A stretch of 52,105 nt of DNA from Caballeronia mineralivorans PML1(12). Lineage in GTDB: Bacteria > Pseudomonadota > Gammaproteobacteria > Burkholderiales > Burkholderiaceae. The DNA lies in the NCBI RefSeq assembly GCF_001028175.1, contig NZ_AEJF01000079.1:1-52105 (forward strand), written 5' to 3'. The notes under the pieces were generated by a model that was not told where the DNA came from, did no database searches, and worked only from the letters and a program-made list of their open reading frames with translations. The translations under genes and the position numbers were made by a program. Below, piece by piece: positions 25,839-35,100 of the stretch. How positions within the stretch are numbered: position 1 is the first letter of the stretch; each line of letters begins with the position of its first letter.

Positions 25839-27614
25839 TTACGCCTGCACCAGCGGACCCGCGTTCTTCAGGTATTGCTCGCGGATTGCCTTGGCGGAGT
25901 GGTAAGCAAGAGCGGCGACCAGCCCGGTCGGGTTGTAACCCATGTTCTGCGGGAAGGCGGAGGCCCCCATCACGAAGACATTCGAAACGTCCCAGCTCTG
26001 CAGATACTTGTTGACCACGCTGTTTTGCGGCGACGAGCCCATGACCGCGCCGCCCGTCGTGTGAGTGGATTGGTAGAGGCGCGTGTCGTAATGCTGGCCC
26101 TTCTTGCGAACGCCCACGAAATACTTTTCCGGATTCATTGCCTTCGCGACTTCTTCCATTCGCTTGCCCATGTATCCGAGCATGTCGTATTCGTTGTCGT
26201 GCCAGTCGAAGGTCATGCGCAGCAGCGGCAGGCCGTAGGCGTCCCGGTAGGTCGGATCGAGGTCCAGGCAAGCGTCCCGATACGACATCACGGAACCTGC
26301 AATACCGATGGTCATATAACGCTGATAGGCATCCGTCACGCCCTCTTTCCACTTGCTGCCCCAGTTCGGCGTGCCCGGAACGGTCGGCGTGGTCTTGATG
26401 GGGCGGCCGCCGTAGCGTATGTGGCGGATGCTCGCGCCACCCACGAAGCCCAGCGGACCGTGGTCGAACTGGTCGCCATTGAGGTCGTCCATGCCCACAC
26501 CGCCCGCGCCCGTACCGATGAACGGATTGAGCTGCGTACCCTTGGGCAGCAGCACGTTGACCCCGCCGTTCATCTGATACGCGTAGTTCCTGCCGACCAC
26601 ACCCTCCCCGGTCTTCGGGTCATACGGCTTGCCGATGCCCGAGAGCAGCAGCAGGCGAACGTTATGCATCTGGAACGCGGCGATGATCACCAGATCGGCC
26701 GGTTGTTCGACTTCGCGGCCTTGCGCATCGATATACGTCACGCCGGTCGCCTTCTTCTTGTCGGCGTCGAGCAGGACCTTCGTCACATACGAATGGGGAC
26801 GCAGTTCGAAATTCGGCTTCTTGAGCAGGACCGGCAAAATGGTGGTCTGCGGAGAAGCCTTTGAATACATGTAGCAGCCATAGCCTTCGCAGAAGCCGCA
26901 GAAGTTGCACGGGCCGAGACGCACGCCATAGGGGTTCGTATAAGGCGCCGAGGTGTTTGCCGCCGGCGCCGGATACGGATGGAAACCGGCTTCCTTCGCT
27001 GCCTTCCCGAATAGCTGGGCGCCGTATGAATTCTGCAGCGCGGGAGTCGGGAATTCGCTCGTGCGTTTGCCCTCGAGCGGGTTGCCGCCCGGCTGGATCG
27101 CGCCGTTCAGGTTGCCGGCTGTGCCCGAGGTGCCGAACACCTTTTCGGCGAAGTCGAAGTGCGGCTCGAGTTCGTCATAGGTGACGCCGAAGTCCTGGAT
27201 ATTCATGCCTTCCGGGATGAACTTCTTGCCATAACGCTCTTCATAGCGGGTACGCAACTGCAGTTCCTCGGGCAGAACGCGGTAGTGCATGCCGTTCCAG
27301 TGAAAGCCCGCGCCGCCCACGCCATTCCCCAGCAAGAAAGAGCCTTGTTGACGGTACGGCACGGCCAGGTCGTCGACGCCGTGACGGATCGTGACCGTCT
27401 CGCGCGCGAGGTCCTGGAATAGTTTTCCGCGCACCGAATACGTGAGTTCGTCGATCACTTTCGGGTACTCGGCGTCCGTCGGCGTATCGCGCATCGCACC
27501 CCGTTCAAGCGCGACGACGTTCAGGCCCGCCTCGGTCAACTCTTGCCCGAGGATGGCCCCGGTCCAGCCGAAGCCTACGATGACACAGTCGACCTTGTTC
27601 TTCTTGATTGCCAT
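25839..27614 (-). CDS. GMC-type flavoprotein dehydrogenase subunit (gluconate-DH-like)
   Basis: A 591-residue FAD-dependent oxidoreductase. The dinucleotide-binding motif is CVIVGFGWTGAILGQELTEA, with VVALERG after it. The GMC C-terminal domain contains LYQSTHTTGGAVMGSSPQNS, including the likely active-site His, and ends with NMGYNPTGLVAALAYHSAKA. A Cys-rich segment GPCNFCGFCEGYGCYMYS near residues 235-250 could ligate an Fe-S cluster, as reported for the FAD-glucose dehydrogenase alpha subunit of Burkholderia cepacia. There is no signal peptide of its own; such subunits are usually carried out with the Tat-exported small subunit encoded upstream. The sugar or polyol substrate is not certain. 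Confidence 0.92.
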   Translation of the reverse strand: MAIKKNKVDCVIVGFGWTGAILGQELTEAGLNVVALERGAMRDTPTDAEYPKVIDELTYSVRGKLFQDLARETVTIRHGVDDLAVPYRQQGSFLLGNGVGGAGFHWNGMHYRVLPEELQLRTRYEERYGKKFIPEGMNIQDFGVTYDELEPHFDFAEKVFGTSGTAGNLNGAIQPGGNPLEGKRTSEFPTPALQNSYGAQLFGKAAKEAGFHPYPAPAANTSAPYTNPYGVRLGPCNFCGFCEGYGCYMYSKASPQTTILPVLLKKPNFELRPHSYVTKVLLDADKKKATGVTYIDAQGREVEQPADLVIIAAFQMHNVRLLLLSGIGKPYDPKTGEGVVGRNYAYQMNGGVNVLLPKGTQLNPFIGTGAGGVGMDDLNGDQFDHGPLGFVGGASIRHIRYGGRPIKTTPTVPGTPNWGSKWKEGVTDAYQRYMTIGIAGSVMSYRDACLDLDPTYRDAYGLPLLRMTFDWHDNEYDMLGYMGKRMEEVAKAMNPEKYFVGVRKKGQHYDTRLYQSTHTTGGAVMGSSPQNSVVNKYLQSWDVSNVFVMGASAFPQNMGYNPTGLVAALAYHSAKAIREQYLKNAGPLVQA

Positions 27615-27617
27615 TCA

Positions 27618-28352
27618 TCAACCCCGCTTACCATCGATCGAAACCGGCCCATACGGGTACTTGACGCCTGGCTGATCGATCCAGTCCATGAAGTCCGCGC
27701 GTGCACCCGGGAAGCCGACCATCTTCCAACCCACCATGCCTTTGTTGCCGCCATGAATCGGGTCAGCGAAAAAACCTTCCTTGGTGTTGGAAAGTAGATA
27801 GCCGAAGAAGGTGCGGGCCGGGACGGTATCGAATTCGATCTTCGCGTGCTCCAGGTCACCGAGCACCTTCTCCTGGGCGGACTTGTCTAGCTGAGCGAAG
27901 GTCTTGCCGGCGTAGTTCTTCGTGCACCAGTCGTCGCAGGCCTTGATGCCGTGACGATAGATATCGCGCGGCGCAAGGCTCAACTGGTAGCCCAGCTCGG
28001 GCGGCTGGTCTGGATGGAAAGGCCCCTGCATGTACCAGAGCTTGCCATGACCGAACGGGGTTTCCATCTGACGGTCGATGAACTCGGGCACGCCGGCCTT
28101 GATCGCGCCGGGACCGAATGCATCTTCCGGAATGAGCAGGTCGACCGCGGCGTTGATAAAGGTCCACTCGGAGCCAGTGAAGTAAGTGGGCTGATAGGCT
28201 GCGTCGGCCGTTCCGGCTGCGCCTGCGGCCGGCCCAGACTGGCTGCTGCATGCGGATTGCGTAAGCGTCGCCCCGGACGCGACAGTTGCGGCGGGCACGA
28301 TGGCGAGCACCTGCCTCAAAAAACGACGACGCGGCACCTTGTCATCGGACAT
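27618..28352 (-). CDS. Dehydrogenase small subunit (gluconate 2-dehydrogenase subunit 3 family)
   Basis: A 244-residue protein with a Tat signal: PRRRFLRQVLAIVPAATVAS, with the twin Arg at about residues 8-10, followed by a Cys that may be lipidated (SACSS). The mature part (FTGSEWTFINAAVDLLIPED, then FGPGAIKAGVPEFIDRQMET) is the typical gluconate 2-dehydrogenase subunit 3 signature. It helps export and assembly of the flavoprotein. It is the first gene of the operon, three bases before the flavoprotein start, with a strong AAGGAG before its ATG. Confidence 0.95.
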   Translation of the reverse strand: MSDDKVPRRRFLRQVLAIVPAATVASGATLTQSACSSQSGPAAGAAGTADAAYQPTYFTGSEWTFINAAVDLLIPEDAFGPGAIKAGVPEFIDRQMETPFGHGKLWYMQGPFHPDQPPELGYQLSLAPRDIYRHGIKACDDWCTKNYAGKTFAQLDKSAQEKVLGDLEHAKIEFDTVPARTFFGYLLSNTKEGFFADPIHGGNKGMVGWKMVGFPGARADFMDWIDQPGVKYPYGPVSIDGKRG

Positions 28353-28531
28353 GAAGGCTTTCTCCTTGGTTGAGGTAATCGGGCCGCGCGAACGGGAGGG
28401 CTCGTGATGCTCACGCGCAGGGGTGCGGTCTGGAATAGCGTGCGGGACGGGAAGCCGTGAGCAGGCGTCCGGCTATGACGCGATGAAAGCGTCACGGCCG
28501 GATCGACCCGGTGCTCCGGCGCGACAACTCG

Positions 28532-30076
28532 TCAAGCGCGCAACTTGAACGAGCCGGCGGTTTCCGCCAACGCTTGTGCCTGGTCCTCCAGCGAGCGCGC
28601 AGCGGCCGCAGCCTGCTCGACAAGGGCGGCATTCTGCTGGGTGGCTTGGTCCATGTTGTTGACCGCGACGCTGACCTGGCTCAGGCCGTGACTTTGCTCC
28701 TTCGACGCTGCCGTGATCTCGGCCATGATGACGTTCACATGACCCACGGCCTCGATGATTTCGTTCATGGTGTCGCCGGCCTGGTTCACCAGCGTCGCAC
28801 CTGCATCGATGCGCGAAGTCGAGTTGACGATCAGCTCCTTGATCTCCTTGGCCGCAGCGGAAGAGCGTTGCGCGAGTGTGCGGACCTCGCCCGCCACGAC
28901 GGCGAAGCCGCGTCCCTGCTCACCCGCTCGTGCAGCTTCGACCGCCGCGTTGAGCGCAAGAATATTGGTCTGGAAGGCGATGCCTTCGATCATCGCCGTG
29001 ATCTCGGAAATAGCTGACGAGCTCTGGCTGATCTCGGTCATCGTCGTCACGGCACTCGATACGACCTGGTGCCCCTTGCGCGCGATTTCCGAAGCTGACG
29101 ACGACAACGCGCTGGCACGTTCAGCGTTCTCGGCATTCTGGCTCACCGTGCTCGACAATTGCTCGGCGCTCGAAGCCGTTTCTTCGAGCGAGGCGGCCTG
29201 CGCCTCGGTGCGGGCCGAAAGATCCGCGTTGCCCGCCGCGATCTCGCGCGTTGCCGTAGCAATCGCACCGCTGCCCTCACGCAGCGAGACCACGATGCGG
29301 GTAAGACTCTGTTGCATGCTCACCAGCCCTTGCAGCATGCGCCCCATCTCATCATGCGAACGGACCTCGATTTGACCGCTGAGGTCGCCTTCCGCGATCT
29401 GCTCGAAATGCGCCACCGCTTCGTTCACCGGGCCAAGAATCGCGCGGCGCAGCATGTACCAGCTTCCAAGCGCTGCGAGCATGCCGACCACGATCGCAAG
29501 GATACTGCCCGTGAGAAACAGGCGGTATGCGGACTCGGATGCCTCATACGCGGCTTTGGTCTGGTTGAACTGGTAGGTCTTGAGCGCATTGGCCGCGACC
29601 TGCATGCTCGTATAGACCTTCCCGACGTTGAACAAGCGCTTCAGGATCTCATCCCGATCGCCACGCACGGTGGCCTCGCGCAATTGGTCCAGTTCCTGTT
29701 CGGTCGTGTCATATTCCTTGGCGACAGTGGCTACGAGCTGGTCCTCGCCGGCATCGCGCGGCAATGCGAGGTATTGCTTCCACGCTTGATCCGCAGCAGC
29801 CTTGACCTCCTTTTCCTTCCCGTACATGTTGATTGCGTCTTCCGAGCCGGGATTGATTGCAGCCCTATCCAACGAAGTACGCTGCCGGCCGACCATGATC
29901 GTCATTTCGCCTACCGCGATCGACTTGGGCAGTTGTTCCGAGTAGGTCCGGCGGTTCGCGTCATTGCTCGCAGTCATACCGGCGATGCCAAATCCTCCGG
30001 TACCAAGCAGTAGAACGCCAAGAAAAGCCATCGCAAGGCCAATGCGGCCGTTAATGGACAAACGGTGAGAGAGCAT
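28532..30076 (-). CDS. Methyl-accepting chemotaxis protein
   Basis: A 514-residue chemoreceptor. Domains in order: cytoplasmic N tail, TM1 (about residues 10-32), a periplasmic four-helix-type sensor (about 33-190), TM2 (LFLTGSILAIVVGMLAALGS), HAMP (RRAILGPVNEAVAHFEQIAE) and a long signalling coiled coil whose tip EGIAFQTNILALNAAVEAAR is the standard MCP signature. It ends ...FKLRA, with no CheR-binding pentapeptide. The ATG at 30076 is chosen with an AGGAAA upstream; an earlier in-frame start is less likely. It lies upstream of the gluconate-type dehydrogenase operon on the same strand, with about 180 bp between. Confidence 0.95.
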   Translation of the reverse strand: MLSHRLSINGRIGLAMAFLGVLLLGTGGFGIAGMTASNDANRRTYSEQLPKSIAVGEMTIMVGRQRTSLDRAAINPGSEDAINMYGKEKEVKAAADQAWKQYLALPRDAGEDQLVATVAKEYDTTEQELDQLREATVRGDRDEILKRLFNVGKVYTSMQVAANALKTYQFNQTKAAYEASESAYRLFLTGSILAIVVGMLAALGSWYMLRRAILGPVNEAVAHFEQIAEGDLSGQIEVRSHDEMGRMLQGLVSMQQSLTRIVVSLREGSGAIATATREIAAGNADLSARTEAQAASLEETASSAEQLSSTVSQNAENAERASALSSSASEIARKGHQVVSSAVTTMTEISQSSSAISEITAMIEGIAFQTNILALNAAVEAARAGEQGRGFAVVAGEVRTLAQRSSAAAKEIKELIVNSTSRIDAGATLVNQAGDTMNEIIEAVGHVNVIMAEITAASKEQSHGLSQVSVAVNNMDQATQQNAALVEQAAAAARSLEDQAQALAETAGSFKLRA

Positions 30077-30521
30077 CGTGATTTCCTGGAATGAAGCGGG
30101 GACCCTGAGGCGCCCCATTGACGGAGGCAGCGCGTCGCGCGCACGTAAGCACTTACGGCAGTTCGCGGGGATTCTTGAGTTTTTCGAAACAATTCGAGCG
30201 ATTCTGGTTGGACAGTCCGTTACACGGCATTACGGAAACTACCGGCAGCAGCCGTCACCTGTCGTCTCAGATCGGAATCCCAATGGCATGCGCAAACTGC
30301 GCTTCGCCCCGCACACGGCTTGACGCACAGCCAATCCCGTTCAGGCACATTTCGATGATCCACGGAGCGCTTCCACGTACCGGGCGCACCGGGTTTTGTG
30401 ACAAAAATATTAACGCCGCAACATCCTGGATCGTGGCGATCGGCAAGATCAGTTGCGGCGCGAAACCGAATACCTCCCAGGCTGAAGGGGACGCTTCACT
30501 CGCCCCCGCAGTGTTGCGACC
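30077..30521. other. Intergenic region upstream of the chemoreceptor
   Basis: About 445 bp between two minus-strand genes. No supported gene; frames here are shadows or lack any family resemblance. It should hold the chemoreceptor promoter. Confidence 0.45.
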
Positions 30522-30992
30522 TTACACTCGCTTCCTCCTGGTCTTATTCGGGGGCTGGAGCACGACCGTGTCTTCGGGTCCCAACGCGCGCCCGTCTTGG
30601 GAGCGAAGCTCCAGCTTTCGGACTGGAAGGCCCTTCTTCCTGTCCACAAGAAGCACGTGGGCCTCGTCCGGTTCGAAAAAGAAATCCTCTCCCCATTGCC
30701 TGAGCGCAACGAGCAGCGGGAACAGACCGCGTCCCTTCGCCGTGAGCACGTACTCCTGATAGGCGCTACCGTCGGAAGCAGGAACGGTGTCCATGATGCC
30801 GTGAGCCACAAGGTTGCGCAGGCGGACTGACAAGATGTTTTTCGCAAGCCCCAGATTCTTCTGAAACTCCCCGAACCGGCTCAGGCCGTCGAAGGCGTCG
30901 CGGACAATCAGCAATGACCACCAGTCGCCGATCGCGTCCAGCGGTCTGGCAACACCGCAAAGAGAGTCTTGGTGGGTAGTTCGTTTGACCAT
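30522..30992 (-). CDS. HxlR-family transcriptional regulator
   Basis: A 156-residue winged-helix protein of the HxlR type: CGVARPLDAIGDWWSLLIVR, DAFDGLSRFGEFQKNLGLAK, NILSVRLRNLVAHGI, then ...YQEYVLTAKGRGLFPLLVAL. The Cys in the N-terminal segment is conserved in redox-sensing members such as HypR and QorR. The C terminus has a short basic extension. AGGAAA precedes the ATG. It is divergent from the dehalogenase-like hydrolase gene, whose promoter contains a perfect GTTGCAA-G-TTGCAAC palindrome, so repression of that gene is likely. Confidence 0.93.
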   Translation of the reverse strand: MVKRTTHQDSLCGVARPLDAIGDWWSLLIVRDAFDGLSRFGEFQKNLGLAKNILSVRLRNLVAHGIMDTVPASDGSAYQEYVLTAKGRGLFPLLVALRQWGEDFFFEPDEAHVLLVDRKKGLPVRKLELRSQDGRALGPEDTVVLQPPNKTRRKRV

Positions 30993-31068
30993 CGCTATTT
31001 CCTGTTTGCTCTTTGCTCGCCTGTTAGTCGCACCGGGGCATGCGTCGTAGTCACCGTTTCGGCGTGTG

Positions 31069-31120
31069 GTTGCAATATAAAACCTGCTCTGCTATAAATC
31101 AACTGGTTGCAAGTTGCAAC
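31069..31120 (+). promoter_or_regulatory. Hydrolase promoter with HxlR-type operator
   Basis: TTGCAA (31070-31075), 17 bp, TATAAA (31093-31098) make a near-consensus promoter with a start expected near 31105. Immediately after it is a perfect palindrome GTTGCAA-G-TTGCAAC (31106-31120), and the -35 overlaps another GTTGCAA half-site (31069-31075). A bound repressor would block the promoter from both ends. Confidence 0.65.
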
Positions 31121-31167
31121 AAGTCGCTATGGCTAAGCGCTGCTTCTTCTTTAAAAGGAGACATTTC

Positions 31168-32088
31168 ATGACCCAATCCACCGACACGTTTGACGAAACT
31201 TTCCCCTACGCGCCGCGGTTCACCGACGCTCCAGGTTTTCGCATGCATTACGTCGATGAAGGGCCATCAGACGGGCAAGTCGTACTGTGTCTTCACGGCG
31301 AGCCGACATGGGGTTATCTGTTCAGGAATTTGATTGCCGCGCTAGGCGAAACATATCGAGTCGTCGCTCCCGACCATATGGGTTTTGGCAAGAGCGACAC
31401 ACCGCAAGACCGCAGTTACTGGTTGCAAGACCACATCGATAATCTCGAGCGCTTCGTGCTGGCGCTGGACCTGCGGGGTATCACGCTTGTTATGCACGAT
31501 TTCGGCGGACCGGTTGGCATGGGCCTGGCGTCGCGACATCCGGACCGTATCCGGCGAGTCATCACCACCAACGGACCCACGCCATTTGGGCAGCCCACGC
31601 TAATCGACCGGGTGACCGAGAATGCCCGGATTTCGCCTTGGTTTCAGTGGATACAGAAAGCTGAGTCCGACGGGCGTCTCGATGCCGTGCTTGGCGAACT
31701 CGGCTTCAACATTCTGAGCACATTGAAGCTCAACGGTTTCCAGGATCACGCGCTGATCAGCGACACCTGGTTGCGTGCCTATGGATCGCGTTTCGCGAGA
31801 CCGGCCGACTGCGCCGGTGCAATAGGCTGGGCGAGGGGCTTCGCCATTGACGCGCACCGTTTTGAAGTGCCTGACGCGGCAGCCATGCGCGCGATTCGGT
31901 CCAGGCCTGCTCTGGCGATCTGGGGGATGGCCGATCGCACCCTGCATGCCGAGCATTTCCTGCCGCTCTTCAGCGAGTTGTTTCCTCAGGCCCCGATACA
32001 CAGGTTGGCCGGGGTTGGCCACTACAGCCTCGAAGACGCGCCTAAAACAATCGCCGCACAGATCACGCCATTCCTGCAGCAAACCTGA
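31168..32088 (+). CDS. Alpha/beta hydrolase, haloalkane-dehalogenase-like
   Basis: A 306-residue alpha/beta-hydrolase. The oxyanion segment HGEPTWGYLFRN matches that of DhlA-type haloalkane dehalogenases. The nucleophile elbow is LVMHDFGGPVGMG, with Asp as nucleophile, the acid is probably Asp in LAIWGMADRTLHAEH, and the base His is in GVGHYSLED. The usual Trp after the nucleophile, a halide-stabilising residue, is Phe here, so dechlorination is uncertain; epoxide or ester hydrolysis is possible. The ATG at 31168 is preceded by AGGAG. It is divergent from hxlR and sits behind a strong operator-containing promoter. Confidence 0.9.
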   Translation: MTQSTDTFDETFPYAPRFTDAPGFRMHYVDEGPSDGQVVLCLHGEPTWGYLFRNLIAALGETYRVVAPDHMGFGKSDTPQDRSYWLQDHIDNLERFVLALDLRGITLVMHDFGGPVGMGLASRHPDRIRRVITTNGPTPFGQPTLIDRVTENARISPWFQWIQKAESDGRLDAVLGELGFNILSTLKLNGFQDHALISDTWLRAYGSRFARPADCAGAIGWARGFAIDAHRFEVPDAAAMRAIRSRPALAIWGMADRTLHAEHFLPLFSELFPQAPIHRLAGVGHYSLEDAPKTIAAQITPFLQQT

Positions 32089-32115
32089 CACGAGGATCTT
32101 GCGTCCAGCGCCCGG

Positions 32116-35100
32116 TCAGCTTTCGAGGTATCGCTCCACCAGGGTCAGGATTGCCTTCGACTGGTACCCCTTGGCCAGCAAGCGTAGTTGGTCGGCGAAC
32201 GGACGATAGCGTTCATCGAGCTCAGCTACCCTTCCCGCCCACTGCACGATGTCGCGCATGTTTCCCGATCGAGCCAGGTGACGCAGGCGTTCCATATCTT
32301 GCTGCGGCGGCACAACCAGTGGCCTGACCTCCTTGTCTTCCTCAGAGAGCGCTGCTTGCGGCTCATAAGTCCAACTGAGTTTCAAGAGAGCTGCGATCTG
32401 AGTCAGGAGCTGGTCCAAATCGATCGGTTTAGGGACGAAGGCATTCGCTCCGGCTGCCAGACTCTTCTGTTCGTCGCTGCCGGACACGCTGGCGGACATC
32501 ACAATGATCGGCACTTCACCGAGGCCCGGTAGTTGCCGCAGGCGGCGCGTAGCTTCGAGCCCGTCCAACCCGGGCATCACGAGGTCCATCAAAATCCAGT
32601 CGGGCCGCGTGGTCCGGGCCTTAACCAGCGCGTCAAAGCCGTTGACCGCCTCGACGACGGCAAAGCCGAGCTGGCTCACCATGTCGACCGCCATGGCGCG
32701 ATTCTCCGCGACATCGTCGACCACCAGGACCTTCTTGCGCGGACCCGCGTAGCCGGTCACGAACCGTTCGGGCAGCGCCGTCATCCCGGTCTCGATCACC
32801 GGTACCTCCAGCTCGAACCAGAAGGTGCTGCCCACGCCGATCTGGCTCGTGACGTGGATGTCGCTGCTCATCAGCCGCACGAACTGCCGGCTGATGGCAA
32901 GGCCCAAGCCGGCTCCGCCCAGCCGCCGCTGCGGGTCGTTCACCTGTTCGAAGGGCTGGAAGATCGTTTCCAGCTGGTCAGCACCGACACCGATCCCCGT
33001 GTCGTGCACCTCGAAGCGCAACCGCCCGGGTGGCGAAAAGCACACGCGCAGGCTCACCCAGCCCTGATCGGTGAACTTGACCGCATTGGCTAGCAGGTTC
33101 AAAAGGACCTGGCGCAACCGGCTCTCGTCGGCGCGGATTCCCTGGGGCAGTGTCGGCGCGAAGTCACAGACGAAATCAAGGCCCTTCTGCCGCGCTCTAA
33201 CGTCGATGATCTCCGCAATGATGCGCAGGAATTTGGCCAGCGCGATGTCGGTAAGGCTGAGCTCCAGCTTGCCCGCTTCGATCTTGGCGAAATCAAGGAT
33301 ATCGTCGATCAGCGTCAACAACTGCTCGCCGCTATGCTGGATCACGTTCAGACCTTCGCTTCGGCGTTGGTCCAGCGTCGCATCCCGCCGCAGTATTTGC
33401 GCGTAGCCGAGGATACCGTTTAGCGGCGTGCGCAACTCGTGACTGATGTTGGCCAGGAACACATTCTTGGCCTGATTGGCCGCTTCGGCTACCCGTCGCG
33501 CGGCGCGTTCCGCCTCGGCCTCCCTGCGTTCAGTCAGGTCGAGCACGAAGGCGACGCCATTTTCCTGCGAGCCTTCCAATAAGGCGCCGCCGACCAGAAC
33601 CGGGATGCGACGGCCATCCTTGCGGATATATTCCTTCTCATAGGGCTGGCAAGTCCCGGCCCGCCTAAGTACTTCCATCGCCCGGGCATCCGCGGCACGA
33701 TATTCCGGTGGCGTCATGCGCGGCCATTGGATCAGGCCGGACAACAGATCCTGGCGGGAGTAACCGACGATCTGCAGAAATGCGTCGTTCGCCTCGGTGG
33801 CGGTACCGGCAAAGTCCCAGAAGAACAGCCCGATGATGTTGGAGTCGACGATCCGCCGGATGCGTGCATCCCGCTCACGCAGCGCCTCCTCGGCCCGCTT
33901 GCGCTCGCTATTCTCCTGCTGCAGATCGGCATAGAGCAGTGCGTTCTCCAGCGAGATCGCCGCCTGGGACGCCAACAGTTCCAGCACGGTCACGCGCTCC
34001 GGCGTGAACGCGTGAGTGGCCAGATTGTTCTCCAGATACAACAGGCCGATCAACGCGGAACGTCGCATGAGCGGCAGGCACAACACCGACTTCGGCTGTC
34101 GGCGGGCCACATAGTCGTCTGCCGAAAAGGGGTTCGCCTGCGTCGCATCGGCCAACAGCACCCGCTCCTGGCAGCGCCGCACGTAATTGACGATCGAGGT
34201 CGGCCACGCCGGCCCGGGCAACGCCGGTCCGGGCAACACCGGTTCGCGTAAAACCGGTTCCGGTAGCGTCGGTTCGGCCAGCGCCCGATCCAGGTGCCGG
34301 CGCACGCGAATCGTCTGTTGCTCCACGCTCGCTTCGGCCGCGAGGACCAGGCTCCCATTGCGTGCGAGCAGCAGCTGGCCGGTCTGCGCGCCGGCATTTT
34401 CGAGCAGAATGTGCATCAGCGTGTCGACCAGGTCCTCCAGCACGATTTGGCCCGAGATTGCCTGCGAGGCCTTGGCCACTGACAGCAGATCCAGTTGCTC
34501 CACGTTGCCGGGCGACGTGGCGGATCGTGAAGCCGACGATGAAGCCGATGGTGCGCGCAGTGGCGGCGTGCGCTCATCGATCTGCCGGACCTTGCCGTGC
34601 GCGCCCCAGCGTGCAAAGCAACCGCGCGCTTCGTCAAGATGGGCACGGGCGGCAGTCGTGGACCCGCGGGCGACATAAAATCCCGCGGCCAACTCATGCG
34701 CGATGCCTTCGTTCTGGACGAAGCCATGCTCGCGGGCCGCTTGAATCGCCTCTTCGTACAGACGCATGGCGTCGGCGTCTCGACCTTCGACGCGCGCGAT
34801 CTCAGCCGACACCAGGGCGTGCTTGTCGCCGAACGTCGGCGGATAGTTTTCAGCCCACTCGCGCAGTTGTTCGCAGTGCACTGTCAGCAGATCGCGCCAT
34901 CCGGCTTGTTCGTCGACGGACGCGTTCTCATAGAGCGCGGCCACCGTCAGCGCGGTGTAGTAAAAATAGTCGAGGCACGGAATGTGGCCAACTAAGGACG
35001 GCAGCATCGGTTCCGCTTGTTGGAAGGCAGCAAACGCTGCTGTGTAGTCGCCCGCCAGGAACCGCGCTTGCAGTTTGAGGATCCAGTACCCGCAGACCAC

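Noticed and set aside
24440..26014. Long plus-strand open frame opposite the cytochrome c and flavoprotein genes
   Set aside because: It is the complement of two well-supported genes; its composition (Arg/His-rich) is typical of a shadow frame.
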